Origin: Vampirovibrionales bacterium
GTDB taxonomy: Bacteria; Cyanobacteriota; Vampirovibrionia; Vampirovibrionales; Vampirovibrionaceae
Reading direction: 5' to 3'
Assembly (NCBI GenBank): GCA_029262635.1
Contig: JAJCZA010000004.1
Span: forward strand, 31,015-95,014
Length of the DNA stretch: 64,000 nucleotides
Below are positions 1 through 8,548 of the stretch, piece by piece. Within the stretch, counting starts at the first letter, position 1. Each line of letters opens with the position of its first letter. The position numbers and the translations under genes are program-made. Under the pieces are notes generated by a model that saw only the letters and a program-made list of their open reading frames with translations, was not told where the DNA came from and ran no database searches.

Positions 1-1
1 C

Positions 2-622
2 ATGGCCGCCGCCAACAAAACACTGGGCAAATTCCGGCTGGAAGGGATTCCACCGGCACCGCGTGGTATTCCTAAAGTAGAAGTTACCTTTGACATTGAC
101 GCTAACGGAATTGTGAACGTCAGCGCCAAAGATCAGGCAACCAATAAGGAACAAAAAATCTCTATTACCGCCAGCACCAGTCTAAGTGACGACGAAGTCG
201 AACGCATGGTAAAAGAGGCCGAGTCTCACGCCGATGAAGACGAAAAGGTCAAAGAGAAAATCGAACTGAAAAACAGTTGTGATAGCCTCTGTTACAGCGT
301 TGAACGTCAAATGACCGATCTGGGCGAAAAAGTGGATCCTGAGGAAAAAGAGAAAGTCACCAAACTGGTTGATGAACTCCGAGGTGCCATTCAGAGCGAA
401 AATCACGACGAGATGAAGAAGCTTCAGGAAGAGCTTCAGGAAGAGCTTCAGCAACTTGCTTACGCCATTTCCACCAAAGCCTACGAAGCGTCGAACGCTG
501 AGCAAAACGCCGATAGTAGTGCTAACGAAGAGTCCAGTGGCGAAGAGTCGAAAGATGACGAGGAAATCATTGACGCCGAATTCCGCCCTTCTGACGAAGC
601 CGGCACAGCTGGCCCTGTTTAG
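2..622 (+). CDS. dnaK: Chaperone DnaK (Hsp70), C-terminal part, 5' truncated by window edge
   Basis: This is the last ~206 residues of Hsp70; the ATPase domain lies upstream of the window, so the ATG at position 2 is an internal methionine. The fragment begins in the substrate-binding beta-sandwich, where [20 protein letters not shown] and the following [10 protein letters not shown] are near-invariant in DnaK. It continues into the helical lid (about residues 60-160) and ends in an acidic, disordered tail with EEIIDAEF, the usual DnaK ending. DnaK folds client proteins with DnaJ and GrpE in the cytoplasm. A 12-base unit (gcttcaggaaga) is repeated about 2.7 times at 421-452, duplicating an LQEE helical turn in the lid. 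A strong terminator follows at 659-700. Identification is certain. Confidence 0.97.
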   Translation: MAAANKTLGKFRLEGIPPAPRGIPKVEVTFDIDANGIVNVSAKDQATNKEQKISITASTSLSDDEVERMVKEAESHADEDEKVKEKIELKNSCDSLCYSVERQMTDLGEKVDPEEKEKVTKLVDELRGAIQSENHDEMKKLQEELQEELQQLAYAISTKAYEASNAEQNADSSANEESSGEESKDDEEIIDAEFRPSDEAGTAGPV

Positions 623-658
623 GGCAAGTGTCGTAAACCACTGATTCCATTAACATTA

Positions 659-700
659 AGCGCCTTACTCGATAATAAGAGTAAGGCGCTTATTATTTCA
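659..700 (+). terminator. Rho-independent terminator of dnaK
   Basis: A perfect 12-bp stem (agcgccttactc / gagtaaggcgct) with an 8-base loop is followed by a T-rich tail (tattattt). It lies 37 bases after the dnaK stop. Confidence 0.85.
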
Positions 701-828
701 AGGTTTCGCGGGTACTAATTTCCTGTTGATTGTAACATTCCATTGCCTTTCAGACGTTTCAACCTATTCATGATCCTTTTTCTCCTCTATGCTGAAACAA
801 AATTCGGAATGGAAAATAACAAACACGG

Positions 829-2973
829 ATGAGCTTTATTTCGGGGAAGTTTCGGCGGATTGCCCGCTATGATACATTTATTATTCCGGCGCTATGGCTG
901 TTTGTGGCGGGGAATCTACTTTTCTGGGCTGTGCCAGATTTTCCTCTCCTCAAGTGGTTTATTCTACTTCCTTTTCTGGCTTTACTCATTCTGCTGGTAG
1001 TCTATAGTAGTCGAAAATGGGTGATTCGTTCCGCTTTTTGGCTGGTTATGTTGATGATTGGCGGGTTTTACTACCAGCAATTCGCTTTTCAACCCAATGC
1101 GTTTGATCCCGTATGGAAAGCGCCTCACACTCGGGCCAGCGTGGAAGGGGTGGTGGTTCGACGTGATAATAATGGCCACAAAGGGCAAATTCGGGTACTT
1201 AATGTCAATGGACAATACGCCTCAGGGATTACTCAAATTACCAAAACCGGAAGAAATCTCCCACTTCCCTCCGTGGGCACCACCGCTGTTTTTTATGGCA
1301 GTTTAAAAATCCCTGCAAACAGTAAATTTAATGGTGGTTTCAGCTACCGACTCTATCTCAAGACAAAGAAAATAACCACCTTGCTCACACACGTTAGCGA
1401 AATCACGACGACGCACACTGAACCCCTGACCTTACCGGATCAAATCAACCGGTGGATGGCAGGAGTCCGTGAAAAAATGTCCCGAATTTTCAGTCAGTTT
1501 CTCTTATCCCCCGATTCTGACGTGCTATCTGGCATTGTTCTTGGGAGTCATGCTGTTCCCATTGATGCCTCAACCAAACAGGCCTTTATCGAAACCGGTT
1601 TGATTCACTTTCTGGCGGCATCCGGACTCAATGTGGGTATCATCGCAGGATTTATTCTCTGGCTTTGCGGACAGTTTCGAGTCATGGGACGCTCCCGTCT
1701 ACTGATTGCGATGGCCAGTGTGGCATTATACATTATGTTAGCCGGGGTTTCTCCATCGGTACTTCGTGCCGGAACCATGCTTGAGCTGGCTCTGTTTTTC
1801 AAGTTCATGAATCAAAAGTTCTCACTGCTTTTCCTGCTTAGCTTAGCCGTTGCGATCATGGTGCTGTTTAACCCAAATGTGGTTGGTGATCTTGGGTTTC
1901 AGTTCTCCGTTCTATCGACCTTCGGCCTAATCACCATGGTTCCACCCCTTCAGGAGCTTTTAGGGCGGTATATTACCCGATTTTTAGCCGGTATCATTCT
2001 GGTGCCACTGATTGCACAGATTTGGGTGCTTCCTTTATCCCTCTATCACTTTAATCAATTCCCCCTCCATTCGGTACCCCTCAATATTCTGGCCATGTTC
2101 TTTGTTACACCGCTGACGGTTATTGGATTTATATCTGGCATCATTGGTTTTTTCTGGGAACCTTTAGGTCAGTGGCTTACCTTTTTGGCTTGGCCCTTTC
2201 TTAAAGCCCTTCTCTGGATTGTCCAGGCGGGAGACCAGCTCCAGTGGGCTAAAATCAGTCTGGCCTCACCACCCATTTGGCTTGTTCCTAGCCTTTATCT
2301 TACACTCGGACTCATCCTGCTCTTTGTCAACCAAACGTCTCCTTTCACTCTTAATCGACGCCAACAGACCGTATCCATTTTAACTCTGATTTTCTGCATG
2401 ATGGCGAACCTGAGCTTTAATCAATGGGAAACTCACCAGCAAAGCGCCATTGAAATCCTCCCTCTTTCACGATTTCATTCTGCTTTTATCCTAAAGCCCA
2501 AATCGGGCAAATCTTTTTCGATGCTTATTCCAGAATCCCTATCCTATTGGGAAGAACGCACCTTGTCCGACTATCTTAAACATCGAAATATCCAACACCT
2601 CTCGGCACTTGCCCTCTGGAAACCCCCAAATCAAACGAGAAGCACCCCTTCTCCGTTAGAAACCCTTTTCGTAAAACGAACCGTCCAACAAGTGATCCAC
2701 CTTAATCAGCTTTCTCCCAGCCAAACCCTCCGGTTTGGCAACCTGACTCTATCTCCTCTTGTACATCAGCAGGGTCGGCTCTTCCAAATTTCCAGTAAAA
2801 ATTTCTGTTTACTCGTCACCCAGCGCCACAACGATACATTTTTATGCCCGTTAACCTACCTTAATCTACCTCGACAGCCCGGTCGACTTTGGTCAACGAT
2901 GACCCAGAAAGTTTTTCCAGTGGATCAGCTCCGTACAGTCGAAATAACCTCTCGAAAATTGACCTTATTCTAA
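829..2973 (+). CDS. comEC: ComEC/Rec2-family DNA-uptake channel with degenerate C-terminal domain
   Basis: A 714-residue polytopic membrane protein. Residues 1-65 hold two or three membrane segments, followed by the soluble OB-like DUF4131 region (about 80-190). The Competence domain follows with its hallmarks: HFLAASGLNVG (about 258-268), GVSPSVLRAG (about 306) and GDLGFQFSVLSTFGL (about 353). ComEC carries single-stranded DNA across the inner membrane during transformation. In most homologues the last ~230 residues form a metallo-beta-lactamase-like nuclease domain. Here the segment after residue ~515 keeps the general layout (TLSDYLKHRNIQHLSALALW) but has no HxDxDH metal site, so nuclease function looks lost. 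A comEA-like gene follows on the same strand. No clear Shine-Dalgarno site precedes the ATG. Confidence 0.9.
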   Translation: MSFISGKFRRIARYDTFIIPALWLFVAGNLLFWAVPDFPLLKWFILLPFLALLILLVVYSSRKWVIRSAFWLVMLMIGGFYYQQFAFQPNAFDPVWKAPHTRASVEGVVVRRDNNGHKGQIRVLNVNGQYASGITQITKTGRNLPLPSVGTTAVFYGSLKIPANSKFNGGFSYRLYLKTKKITTLLTHVSEITTTHTEPLTLPDQINRWMAGVREKMSRIFSQFLLSPDSDVLSGIVLGSHAVPIDASTKQAFIETGLIHFLAASGLNVGIIAGFILWLCGQFRVMGRSRLLIAMASVALYIMLAGVSPSVLRAGTMLELALFFKFMNQKFSLLFLLSLAVAIMVLFNPNVVGDLGFQFSVLSTFGLITMVPPLQELLGRYITRFLAGIILVPLIAQIWVLPLSLYHFNQFPLHSVPLNILAMFFVTPLTVIGFISGIIGFFWEPLGQWLTFLAWPFLKALLWIVQAGDQLQWAKISLASPPIWLVPSLYLTLGLILLFVNQTSPFTLNRRQQTVSILTLIFCMMANLSFNQWETHQQSAIEILPLSRFHSAFILKPKSGKSFSMLIPESLSYWEERTLSDYLKHRNIQHLSALALWKPPNQTRSTPSPLETLFVKRTVQQVIHLNQLSPSQTLRFGNLTLSPLVHQQGRLFQISSKNFCLLVTQRHNDTFLCPLTYLNLPRQPGRLWSTMTQKVFPVDQLRTVEITSRKLTLF

Positions 2974-2994
2974 TTCCAGCAACTTGGCTTAAAA

Positions 2995-3145
2995 TGAGAA
3001 GAAAAAAAGAAGCTACCGGAGTTCTCGGTAGCATGACTTGGGGAGGAGGTTGGGGAATTGCGAGGGATAAATCCCTCACAGTTAAACTATCGTCAACCCC
3101 TTTTGTTTCTTGAGCTTTCGACAGCAAAGTGTAAACTTATATAAA
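2995..3145 (-). ncRNA. Candidate small RNA with C/U-rich anti-Shine-Dalgarno loop between two hairpins
   Basis: Read on the minus strand, a hairpin at 3080-3059 (gaggga-ttta-tccctc core) is followed by an unpaired C/U-rich stretch containing CCUCCUCCCC. Next come a 7-bp hairpin (gctaccg / cggtagc, 3032-3012) and a T-run (ttcttttttt), which together form an intrinsic terminator. The layout of hairpin, C/U-rich single strand and terminator resembles cyanobacterial Yfr1 and other anti-SD regulatory RNAs; no homology is claimed. The 5' end is uncertain: a TATACT -10-like box at 3151-3146 has no good -35, so the upstream limit is a guess. An overlapping minus-strand reading frame has no coding character. 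Confidence 0.5.
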
Positions 3146-3216
3146 GTATACCTCCATTGTTTTCTTGAACCTTTCCGATAAACTAAGTTTGAAATACCTT
3201 TACGAGAAAGTCTCCC

Positions 3217-3579
3217 ATGCGATTTTTACCCCTCAGACGTTCTATTTTTACCCGCCTGTTTATCCTCTTGGCTTTTTATAGCCTCTTCTTCCCAACATGG
3301 GTCTATGGGGCAGGAAAGCCCTTTATCCATCCCGATTTTCTGTATTCCCACCAACTTCAGGAAAAACACACCCTTTCATCCCAGACGAACATCAACCACG
3401 CTAGTTTTGAAGAATTAAAAATATTACCTGGTATTGATGACAATCTGGCCTTAAAGCTAATTCGTCTTCGCAAAACACAGACATTCCAGTCCAATCTGGA
3501 TTTGTATCGGTTGCCCTTCATGGAAAAGCGAGAAATTGATCGTCTTATCAGTCAATTACAGCAATATATCTCGTTCTAA
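3217..3579 (+). CDS. comEA: ComEA-like helix-hairpin-helix DNA-binding protein, exported
   Basis: A 120-residue protein. Residues 8-32 are a signal peptide or membrane anchor (hydrophobic run ending VYGAG). After a ~25-residue linker comes a tandem helix-hairpin-helix domain: INHASFEELKILPGID (about 59-74), then YRLPFMEKREIDRLI. This matches the ComEA pattern (INxAsxeEL..LPGIG). ComEA binds incoming double-stranded DNA on the outer side of the membrane and passes it to ComEC, whose gene lies just upstream on the same strand. The two genes are separated by 243 bases that include a minus-strand RNA candidate. The second HhH lacks the usual GIG turn (FME instead), so DNA affinity may be altered. 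ComEA is the most likely family; general HhH proteins are the alternative. Confidence 0.75.
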   Translation: MRFLPLRRSIFTRLFILLAFYSLFFPTWVYGAGKPFIHPDFLYSHQLQEKHTLSSQTNINHASFEELKILPGIDDNLALKLIRLRKTQTFQSNLDLYRLPFMEKREIDRLISQLQQYISF

Positions 3580-3581
3580 TC

Positions 3582-3618
3582 AAAAAACCCGCCACAAAAA
3601 ATCAATTCGTGACGGGTT
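3582..3618 (-). terminator. Terminator of the glycine-zipper protein gene
   Basis: On the minus strand, the stem acccgtcac / gtggcgggt (one mismatch) is followed by tttttt. It lies just after the stop at 3644, between two convergent genes. Confidence 0.75.
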
Positions 3619-3643
3619 CTCATTCAACCATGATGATGGGTCA

Positions 3644-4381
3644 TTAATAGTTAAAATTAATGTCCTCATCCACTTTAATGCTCATTCGGGTTCCACTGGG
3701 CATAACAACATCCTTGCCCTTACGAGCTAGGGCATAGCCAATACCTGCCAAGGCACCAACACCGGTTCCCATTAAAGCACCGGTCCCGGCAACACCAAGC
3801 AATCCACCCAAGGCAACACCTGTTACAGCACCTAATCCAGTGCCGCCTGCGGCCACTCCGATGCCTTTAGCAAGATCCATCTTAAAGGAATTACCTTTCA
3901 GTCGACCCGTATTATCTTCGGTCACAATATGTCCGGTAATAGGAACCACCATTCCAGAAGGTGTTTTAATGCTATGGAAACGTACGTCCAGTTCACCATG
4001 GCGCCCCATGCGGCTCGCCCGGTGAAGATCTGCAACCTGTCCGACCACATTGCTACCAGCAGGGATGGCCCTATTTCCATTAACAAACAGATCGTTTTCC
4101 AATGTTGCCGTAATATTTTCGCCTAAAGCATTAGAATACGAGCTCAAAGGTTGATCCAGCTTCAGGATCATGGTCGTTCCCTTTGGCAAGGTGCTTACAC
4201 TACCCCGTAAAGGGATTTGCTGGCTTTGAGCCGTATAAGCACTGTTATTGTTGGGGTACGTACTTGAATAATTGTTATTAAGGGGTCGCAACTGATAATC
4301 ATTAATACCGTCAGCCATTGCAGCCATTGGCATTGCGCCTATAGAAAGGGCCAGTAAGCAACCTAATATCTGTTTTTTCAT
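3644..4381 (-). CDS. Exported hypothetical protein with TrbI-like beta domain and glycine zipper
   Basis: A 245-residue protein. A signal peptide (about 1-23, cut near AMA-DG) is followed by an Asn/Tyr/Ser-rich linker. A beta-rich domain spans about 60-165, where 'lpkGT.i...ldqplsS...G' and 'iPaGs.vvGqv' resemble the C-terminal fold of VirB10/TrbI-type and related exported proteins. A glycine-zipper segment (about 170-220, AAGGTGLGAVTGVALGGLLG) could pack against or insert into a membrane. The protein ends DINFNY, a tail shared with the exported protein at 37588-38214. A GGAGAG ribosome site sits just before the ATG and the gene has its own terminator. The role is unknown; periplasmic or envelope location is inferred. 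The start is secure. Confidence 0.7.
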   Translation of the reverse strand: MKKQILGCLLALSIGAMPMAAMADGINDYQLRPLNNNYSSTYPNNNSAYTAQSQQIPLRGSVSTLPKGTTMILKLDQPLSSYSNALGENITATLENDLFVNGNRAIPAGSNVVGQVADLHRASRMGRHGELDVRFHSIKTPSGMVVPITGHIVTEDNTGRLKGNSFKMDLAKGIGVAAGGTGLGAVTGVALGGLLGVAGTGALMGTGVGALAGIGYALARKGKDVVMPSGTRMSIKVDEDINFNY

Positions 4382-4710
4382 CTCTAGCTCTCCATCGTTC
4401 GTAACGACTATGTTTCATCTCACGTTATTTTCTTAAAGTTGGGTCCGGGGCCGTCTCCACCAGAAACACCTTACAAAACTTAATTATACCTTTTTTCTTC
4501 AAAAAAGTGGCAATCTTTCTTTTTCACTCTTCTCTTATCTTTTTTCTTTAATTAATATCCTTTTTTCTATTTTTTTGTTAATTGTTTTGAAGATTCCCAC
4601 AAAAAAATGTGAATCTCTGATACCCTTTGAGAATCTCTGGTACATATTTATATGTCGGAATCTAACCCATACCAACTTGTTTTCATTGATCTAGGGTAAC
4701 CAAGTAAACG
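4382..4710. other. Intergenic region, divergent promoters expected
   Basis: This AT-rich spacer lies between two divergently transcribed genes. It holds T-runs and, near topA, two direct repeats described separately. I see no further gene or RNA. Confidence 0.5.
4611..4643 (+). repeat. Paired 13-bp direct repeat upstream of topA, possible operator
   Basis: gaatctctgatac (4611-4623) and gaatctctggtac (4631-4643) differ by one base and are spaced 20 bp start to start, about two helical turns. They lie 68-100 bp before the topA start. This spacing would suit a dimeric regulator, but the function is unproven. Confidence 0.4.
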
Positions 4711-7083
4711 ATGGCAGCTCCTAAAAAGACAACCACAAAAAAAGCATCAACGGCGAAAGCCGGTACAAAAAAAGCGACTGGCAAAACGGCCGTTACAAAG
4801 AAAACCACCGCAAAAAAAGCCCCTGATTCAAAAAAAATAAAATTTCTCGTCATTGTCGAATCCCCGGCCAAGGCCAAAACCCTGAAAAAAATTCTGGGCG
4901 GCAACTATCAAATCAAAGCGAGCGTGGGCCATATTCGGGATTTGCCCAAGAAAAAGATTGGCGTAGACATTAAAGCCAATTTTGAACCCGTTTACGAAGT
5001 AATGGCCGACAAAGTGGATGTCGTTGAGGATTTAAAAGCCGCCGCCGCTAAATGTGAGACGGTTTATCTGGCGGCTGACCCGGACAGAGAGGGAGAGGCC
5101 ATTGCCTGGCACACAAAAGCCCTGCTCCAAGATTCTGTTAAAGACATTCGGCGCATCGAGTTTAACCAGATCACTAAAAATGCGATTCTCGAAGCCATTG
5201 ATAACCCTCGCCAGATTGATCAGGACATGGTGGACGCCCAACAAGCTCGACGAGTGCTGGATCGCTTAGTTGGTTACAAGCTCAGCCCGCTGTTGTGGAA
5301 AAAAATCAACAAAGGCCTTTCCGCTGGACGCGTGCAAAGCGTGGCGGTTCGCCTGATTTGCGAACGGGAAGAAGAAATTGAAGCTTTTGTTCCGGTAGAA
5401 TATTGGAGCATTAAGGTGGATCTGTCCTGCACCGATGGCACAACGGAAACCCTGACAGCCGAGCTGGCCAAAATCGACGACAAAAAAGCAGAAATTCATA
5501 ACGAAGCCGAAGCGACCGCTATTGTTAACGTACTGGAAAAAGCCACCTATGAAGTTTCTGCGGTTAAATCCAGAGAATCCCACCGCAAGCCTTTGGCACC
5601 ATTTATTACCAGTACGCTTCAGCGAGAGGCCAGCACCCGCCACGGTTACTCCGTTAAAAAAACAATGCAAGTGGCGCAAAAACTTTATGAGGGGATTGAT
5701 GCTGGCGAAGGATTGACCGGTCTCATCACCTATATGAGAACCGACAGCACTCGAATTGCCCCGGAAGCTCAGGAAGAAGCCAAGGAGTATATTGTCAACC
5801 GCTACGGCAAACAGTACTGCCCAGAAGAGCCTCGGGTTTATTCTAAAAAAGGAAAAGGAGCTCAAGACGCCCACGAAGCTATCCGCCCGACCTCAGTTAC
5901 CCGGACGCCATCCTCTTTAAAACCTTACTTAAAAGAGGATCAGCTTAAACTTTATAAAATTATCTGGGAACGGTTTGTCGCCTCTCAGATGGAATCCGCT
6001 AAAATCAAAACCAAAACCATTGAAATCGTTGTAGAAAACTACCTGTTGCGTACCTCTCAAAGCAAGGTAATGTTTGACGGGTACATGGCCGCCTACAAAA
6101 CAGAGGACGACGAAGCCCCTGAAGACAAGCGTATCCCGGATTTGGAAAAAGGCGATGTGCTCAAGAAAGAAAAAGTACTCCCAAAACAGCACTTTACCGA
6201 ACCACCACCACGCTTTAACGAGGCCAGCCTGGTTAAAGCGATGGAAGAACTCGGCATTGGCCGACCGTCCACGTATGCACCTACCATTGGTACCATCCAG
6301 ACCCGTGGCTATGTACTCAAAGTAGAGAAGGCGCTTAAGCCAACCCTTATGGGGAAAGCCGTAAACGGAGCTCTGGTCAAGCATTTTAACGACATTGTGG
6401 ATTCTAACTTCACAGCCAACATGGAAGCCCGTCTGGATCAAATTGCCGAACACAAGCTAAAGTGGCAGGATGTCATCAAAGATTTTTACGAGCCCTTTGA
6501 AGCCACCCTAAAAAAAGCGACTGACGAGATGGAAAAGATTCTCGTTATCGCCGAAGGCGTCAATTGCCCCGAATGCGGTTCGCCCATGTCAATTAAAAAC
6601 AGTCGGTGGGGAACTCAATTTCTGGGTTGCACGGCTTATCCAGAGTGTAAATCCACCATGCCTCTAACCGATGATCAAAAACCCGCACCGGAAGACAAGC
6701 CCTCGGACGAAAAGTGCCTCGACTGCAAAGGGGACATGGTCATTCGATACGGGCGGTTCGGTGAATATCTGGCCTGCATTGATGACGCATGTAAGGCTAA
6801 ACGCCCCATCGTCAAAAGCACTGGGGTTAAATGTCTCAAGTGCAAAGTCGGTGATATTGTGGAGAAAAAATCCCGACGAGGCAAGATTTTCTACGCTTGT
6901 GACCAATATCCGAAGTGTGAATACGCTTTATGGAACATGCCGACCGGCAAGCAATGCCCGGAATGCGATAGTATGCTCGTTGAAAAACACCTAAAGCGAG
7001 GTAGTTTCCACGCTTGTTCCAGCAAAGAGTGTAAATACACCATCGAAATCGATCGGCCGGCAGAGCCAACCCCCGCTCAATAA
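4711..7083 (+). CDS. topA: DNA topoisomerase I (type IA) with basic N-terminal tail and four zinc ribbons
   Basis: A 790-residue enzyme that relaxes negative supercoils by cutting one strand. Residues 1-42 form an unusual Lys/Ala/Thr-rich tail (KKTTTKKASTAKAGTKKA) resembling histone H1-type tails. The TOPRIM domain follows: LVIVESPAKAKTL (about 46-58) and the acidic DPDREGEA (about 123-130). The catalytic tyrosine is in GLITYMRTDS (Tyr341). The C-terminus carries four Cys4 zinc ribbons beginning near residues 619, 670, 710 and 750 (CPECGSPM, CLDCKGDM, CLKCKVGD, CPECDSML). Length and domain order otherwise match TopA. The basic tail is normally absent or C-terminal in other lineages. The reading frame is unambiguous; the ribosome site is weak. 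Confidence 0.97.
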   Translation: MAAPKKTTTKKASTAKAGTKKATGKTAVTKKTTAKKAPDSKKIKFLVIVESPAKAKTLKKILGGNYQIKASVGHIRDLPKKKIGVDIKANFEPVYEVMADKVDVVEDLKAAAAKCETVYLAADPDREGEAIAWHTKALLQDSVKDIRRIEFNQITKNAILEAIDNPRQIDQDMVDAQQARRVLDRLVGYKLSPLLWKKINKGLSAGRVQSVAVRLICEREEEIEAFVPVEYWSIKVDLSCTDGTTETLTAELAKIDDKKAEIHNEAEATAIVNVLEKATYEVSAVKSRESHRKPLAPFITSTLQREASTRHGYSVKKTMQVAQKLYEGIDAGEGLTGLITYMRTDSTRIAPEAQEEAKEYIVNRYGKQYCPEEPRVYSKKGKGAQDAHEAIRPTSVTRTPSSLKPYLKEDQLKLYKIIWERFVASQMESAKIKTKTIEIVVENYLLRTSQSKVMFDGYMAAYKTEDDEAPEDKRIPDLEKGDVLKKEKVLPKQHFTEPPPRFNEASLVKAMEELGIGRPSTYAPTIGTIQTRGYVLKVEKALKPTLMGKAVNGALVKHFNDIVDSNFTANMEARLDQIAEHKLKWQDVIKDFYEPFEATLKKATDEMEKILVIAEGVNCPECGSPMSIKNSRWGTQFLGCTAYPECKSTMPLTDDQKPAPEDKPSDEKCLDCKGDMVIRYGRFGEYLACIDDACKAKRPIVKSTGVKCLKCKVGDIVEKKSRRGKIFYACDQYPKCEYALWNMPTGKQCPECDSMLVEKHLKRGSFHACSSKECKYTIEIDRPAEPTPAQ

Positions 7084-7273
7084 TCTTGTTTAACAGTAGA
7101 AAATGCCTATTTAAATAAAAATGATTACGCGAAGACTCTGGAAAGATTCCTGCTAAAAGCCTTCCAATCTATAGTTCTTTCGCTGGAAGAGAAATATCTC
7201 ATCCGCACTTTTTCAAGTCTTCCTGCTGACAAATAAAGCCACTGACCAGTTAACCGCAAAACCATAAAAGACG

Positions 7274-8374
7274 TTAACCGGGAAAGGCTGTTTTGCCTAT
7301 GGCAAAACGAAAAGCCCGCTTCATTCGCTGGAAAAAGCTTTCGGGTGCCAGCTCCTTGAAAGAGTATAAATTCTTTTTCACCGTGCCGTCGGACCCTCTG
7401 TCCAGGGTTAAAACCGACTCCTCATCCAGCTCAAGCCACTGAATCCCAGTTTTTTTCCTATCACCGATGGCTTCAGACGAAACGATATATTCCACCTCGC
7501 CTGTAACAAATTTTTTCTCGCCGAGAAACAACTTAATATTCTTTCGGGATGCCATTAAAAAATGTCCATCGCTAAACACAAAATTCATCACCGGCTCCAA
7601 AGTCAGGCGACCCTCTAAACCAAGAGCCCCTCCATCCAAATCGTATACATTGGGAGTCGATTCCACTAATAATTCCCGCATGGTTTGAGCAAACACGGTT
7701 CTCACCTTTTCCAATCCAATCGTCTGAGTGTCCAGTGTTCCGTACTTTTTTTTCAGATTCCCTAAAAACAGATGAAACGCGTATTCGCTATCGGTGTTCC
7801 CTTCGGGCTTAAAACCCAGCAGTTTCTCATACCGATGAACTCGTTTTTTAATCACAGGCGACAGCGCCCCATTAACAATACCATTGTGCATCCAGCTCAG
7901 GTTACCCCGAGTAAACGGATGCACGTTGTTCAGATGAACATCCTTGCACTCGATAGAAGCCCCTCGAATATGGGCCATCACAATATTGCCGCCCTGATTA
8001 AGACCACCATTCAATTTTTCTTCAAACTCCGAGTCGGTGGCGGCTGACGCTTCAGAGCGGTGTACTTGTAATATTGGTTTTACTTTTGCCTGTCTGGTCT
8101 GATAAGTCACCAATCCCCAACCATCATGATTTCCATTGAGCCGATGTTTTGTGAAAAGGGTGTCAGGTAACGTAACTTCATGGGGTTGACTGTCTCTCCC
8201 CTGACTTTGGCATTTAAGCGAATCATCGGCTGTCAAAAACAAGTCCTGTCGAACCGCTCTTCGCTCAGCCGTTAGTGTTTCTGCCTTACCAGGGTAGCCT
8301 CCTGAATAAAACGAAAGCAGTCGACACCCAAACCGAGGATTCATCAATAAAGTGTTTTTATTGAAAACAGTCAT
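7274..8374 (-). CDS. Class II (Ntn) glutamine amidotransferase-like protein with N-terminal NPRFG motif
   Basis: A 366-residue protein of the YafJ/GATase-II type. Family hallmarks are CRLLSFYSGG, DGWGLVTY, MAHIRGAS, NVHPFTRGNLSWMHNG and GNTDSEYAFH. In this family the nucleophile is Cys2, exposed when the initiator Met is removed. Here Cys17 is preceded by a 16-residue extension ending MNPRFG, so the catalytic cysteine directly follows a P-x-F-G motif. Starting at the second Met would still leave six residues before it. Activation by cleavage after the Gly is an inference. The acceptor substrate is unknown. The start lies inside a possible upstream small ORF on the same strand. Confidence 0.8.
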   Translation of the reverse strand: MTVFNKNTLLMNPRFGCRLLSFYSGGYPGKAETLTAERRAVRQDLFLTADDSLKCQSQGRDSQPHEVTLPDTLFTKHRLNGNHDGWGLVTYQTRQAKVKPILQVHRSEASAATDSEFEEKLNGGLNQGGNIVMAHIRGASIECKDVHLNNVHPFTRGNLSWMHNGIVNGALSPVIKKRVHRYEKLLGFKPEGNTDSEYAFHLFLGNLKKKYGTLDTQTIGLEKVRTVFAQTMRELLVESTPNVYDLDGGALGLEGRLTLEPVMNFVFSDGHFLMASRKNIKLFLGEKKFVTGEVEYIVSSEAIGDRKKTGIQWLELDEESVLTLDRGSDGTVKKNLYSFKELAPESFFQRMKRAFRFAIGKTAFPG

Positions 8375-8480
8375 TATTTAAATCATTCCAGATTTGTTTA
8401 ACATTAAATCCTGCCTTAAAATCATGATAGATCGCTTCTGCAATGTTTCGACGTAACAGAGTCACTTCTTCAGGGCTCAA
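8358..8480 (-). CDS. Possible 40-residue small ORF or gene remnant
   Basis: Between wecB and the amidotransferase gene, one minus-strand frame stays open from a TGA near 8493 to a TAA at 8358. It gives a peptide with natural composition (SPEEVTLLRRNIAEAIYHDF then KAGFNVKQIWNDLNNDCFQ). The only in-frame start is a TTG at 8480. Its stop overlaps the first codons of the next gene, as in translational coupling. It could be a real small protein or the 3' remnant of a lost gene. I do not recognise it. Confidence 0.3.
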   Translation of the reverse strand: MSPEEVTLLRRNIAEAIYHDFKAGFNVKQIWNDLNNDCFQ

Positions 8481-8548
8481 ACTATCGGCGCTTATTTTCC
8501 AATATCACGGGCCTATTCAACCAGCTAAAGGAATAAAACCAGTAAAGT

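Noticed and set aside
2861..3127. Minus-strand frame of 88 codons across the comEC end and spacer
   Set aside because: It covers the hairpins of the small-RNA candidate, has no ribosome site and its product is not protein-like.
5266..6453. Long antisense frames opposite topA (5266-5874 and 5929-6453)
   Set aside because: They are shadows of topA codon bias with Phe/Gly/Arg-rich unlikely products and no ribosome sites.
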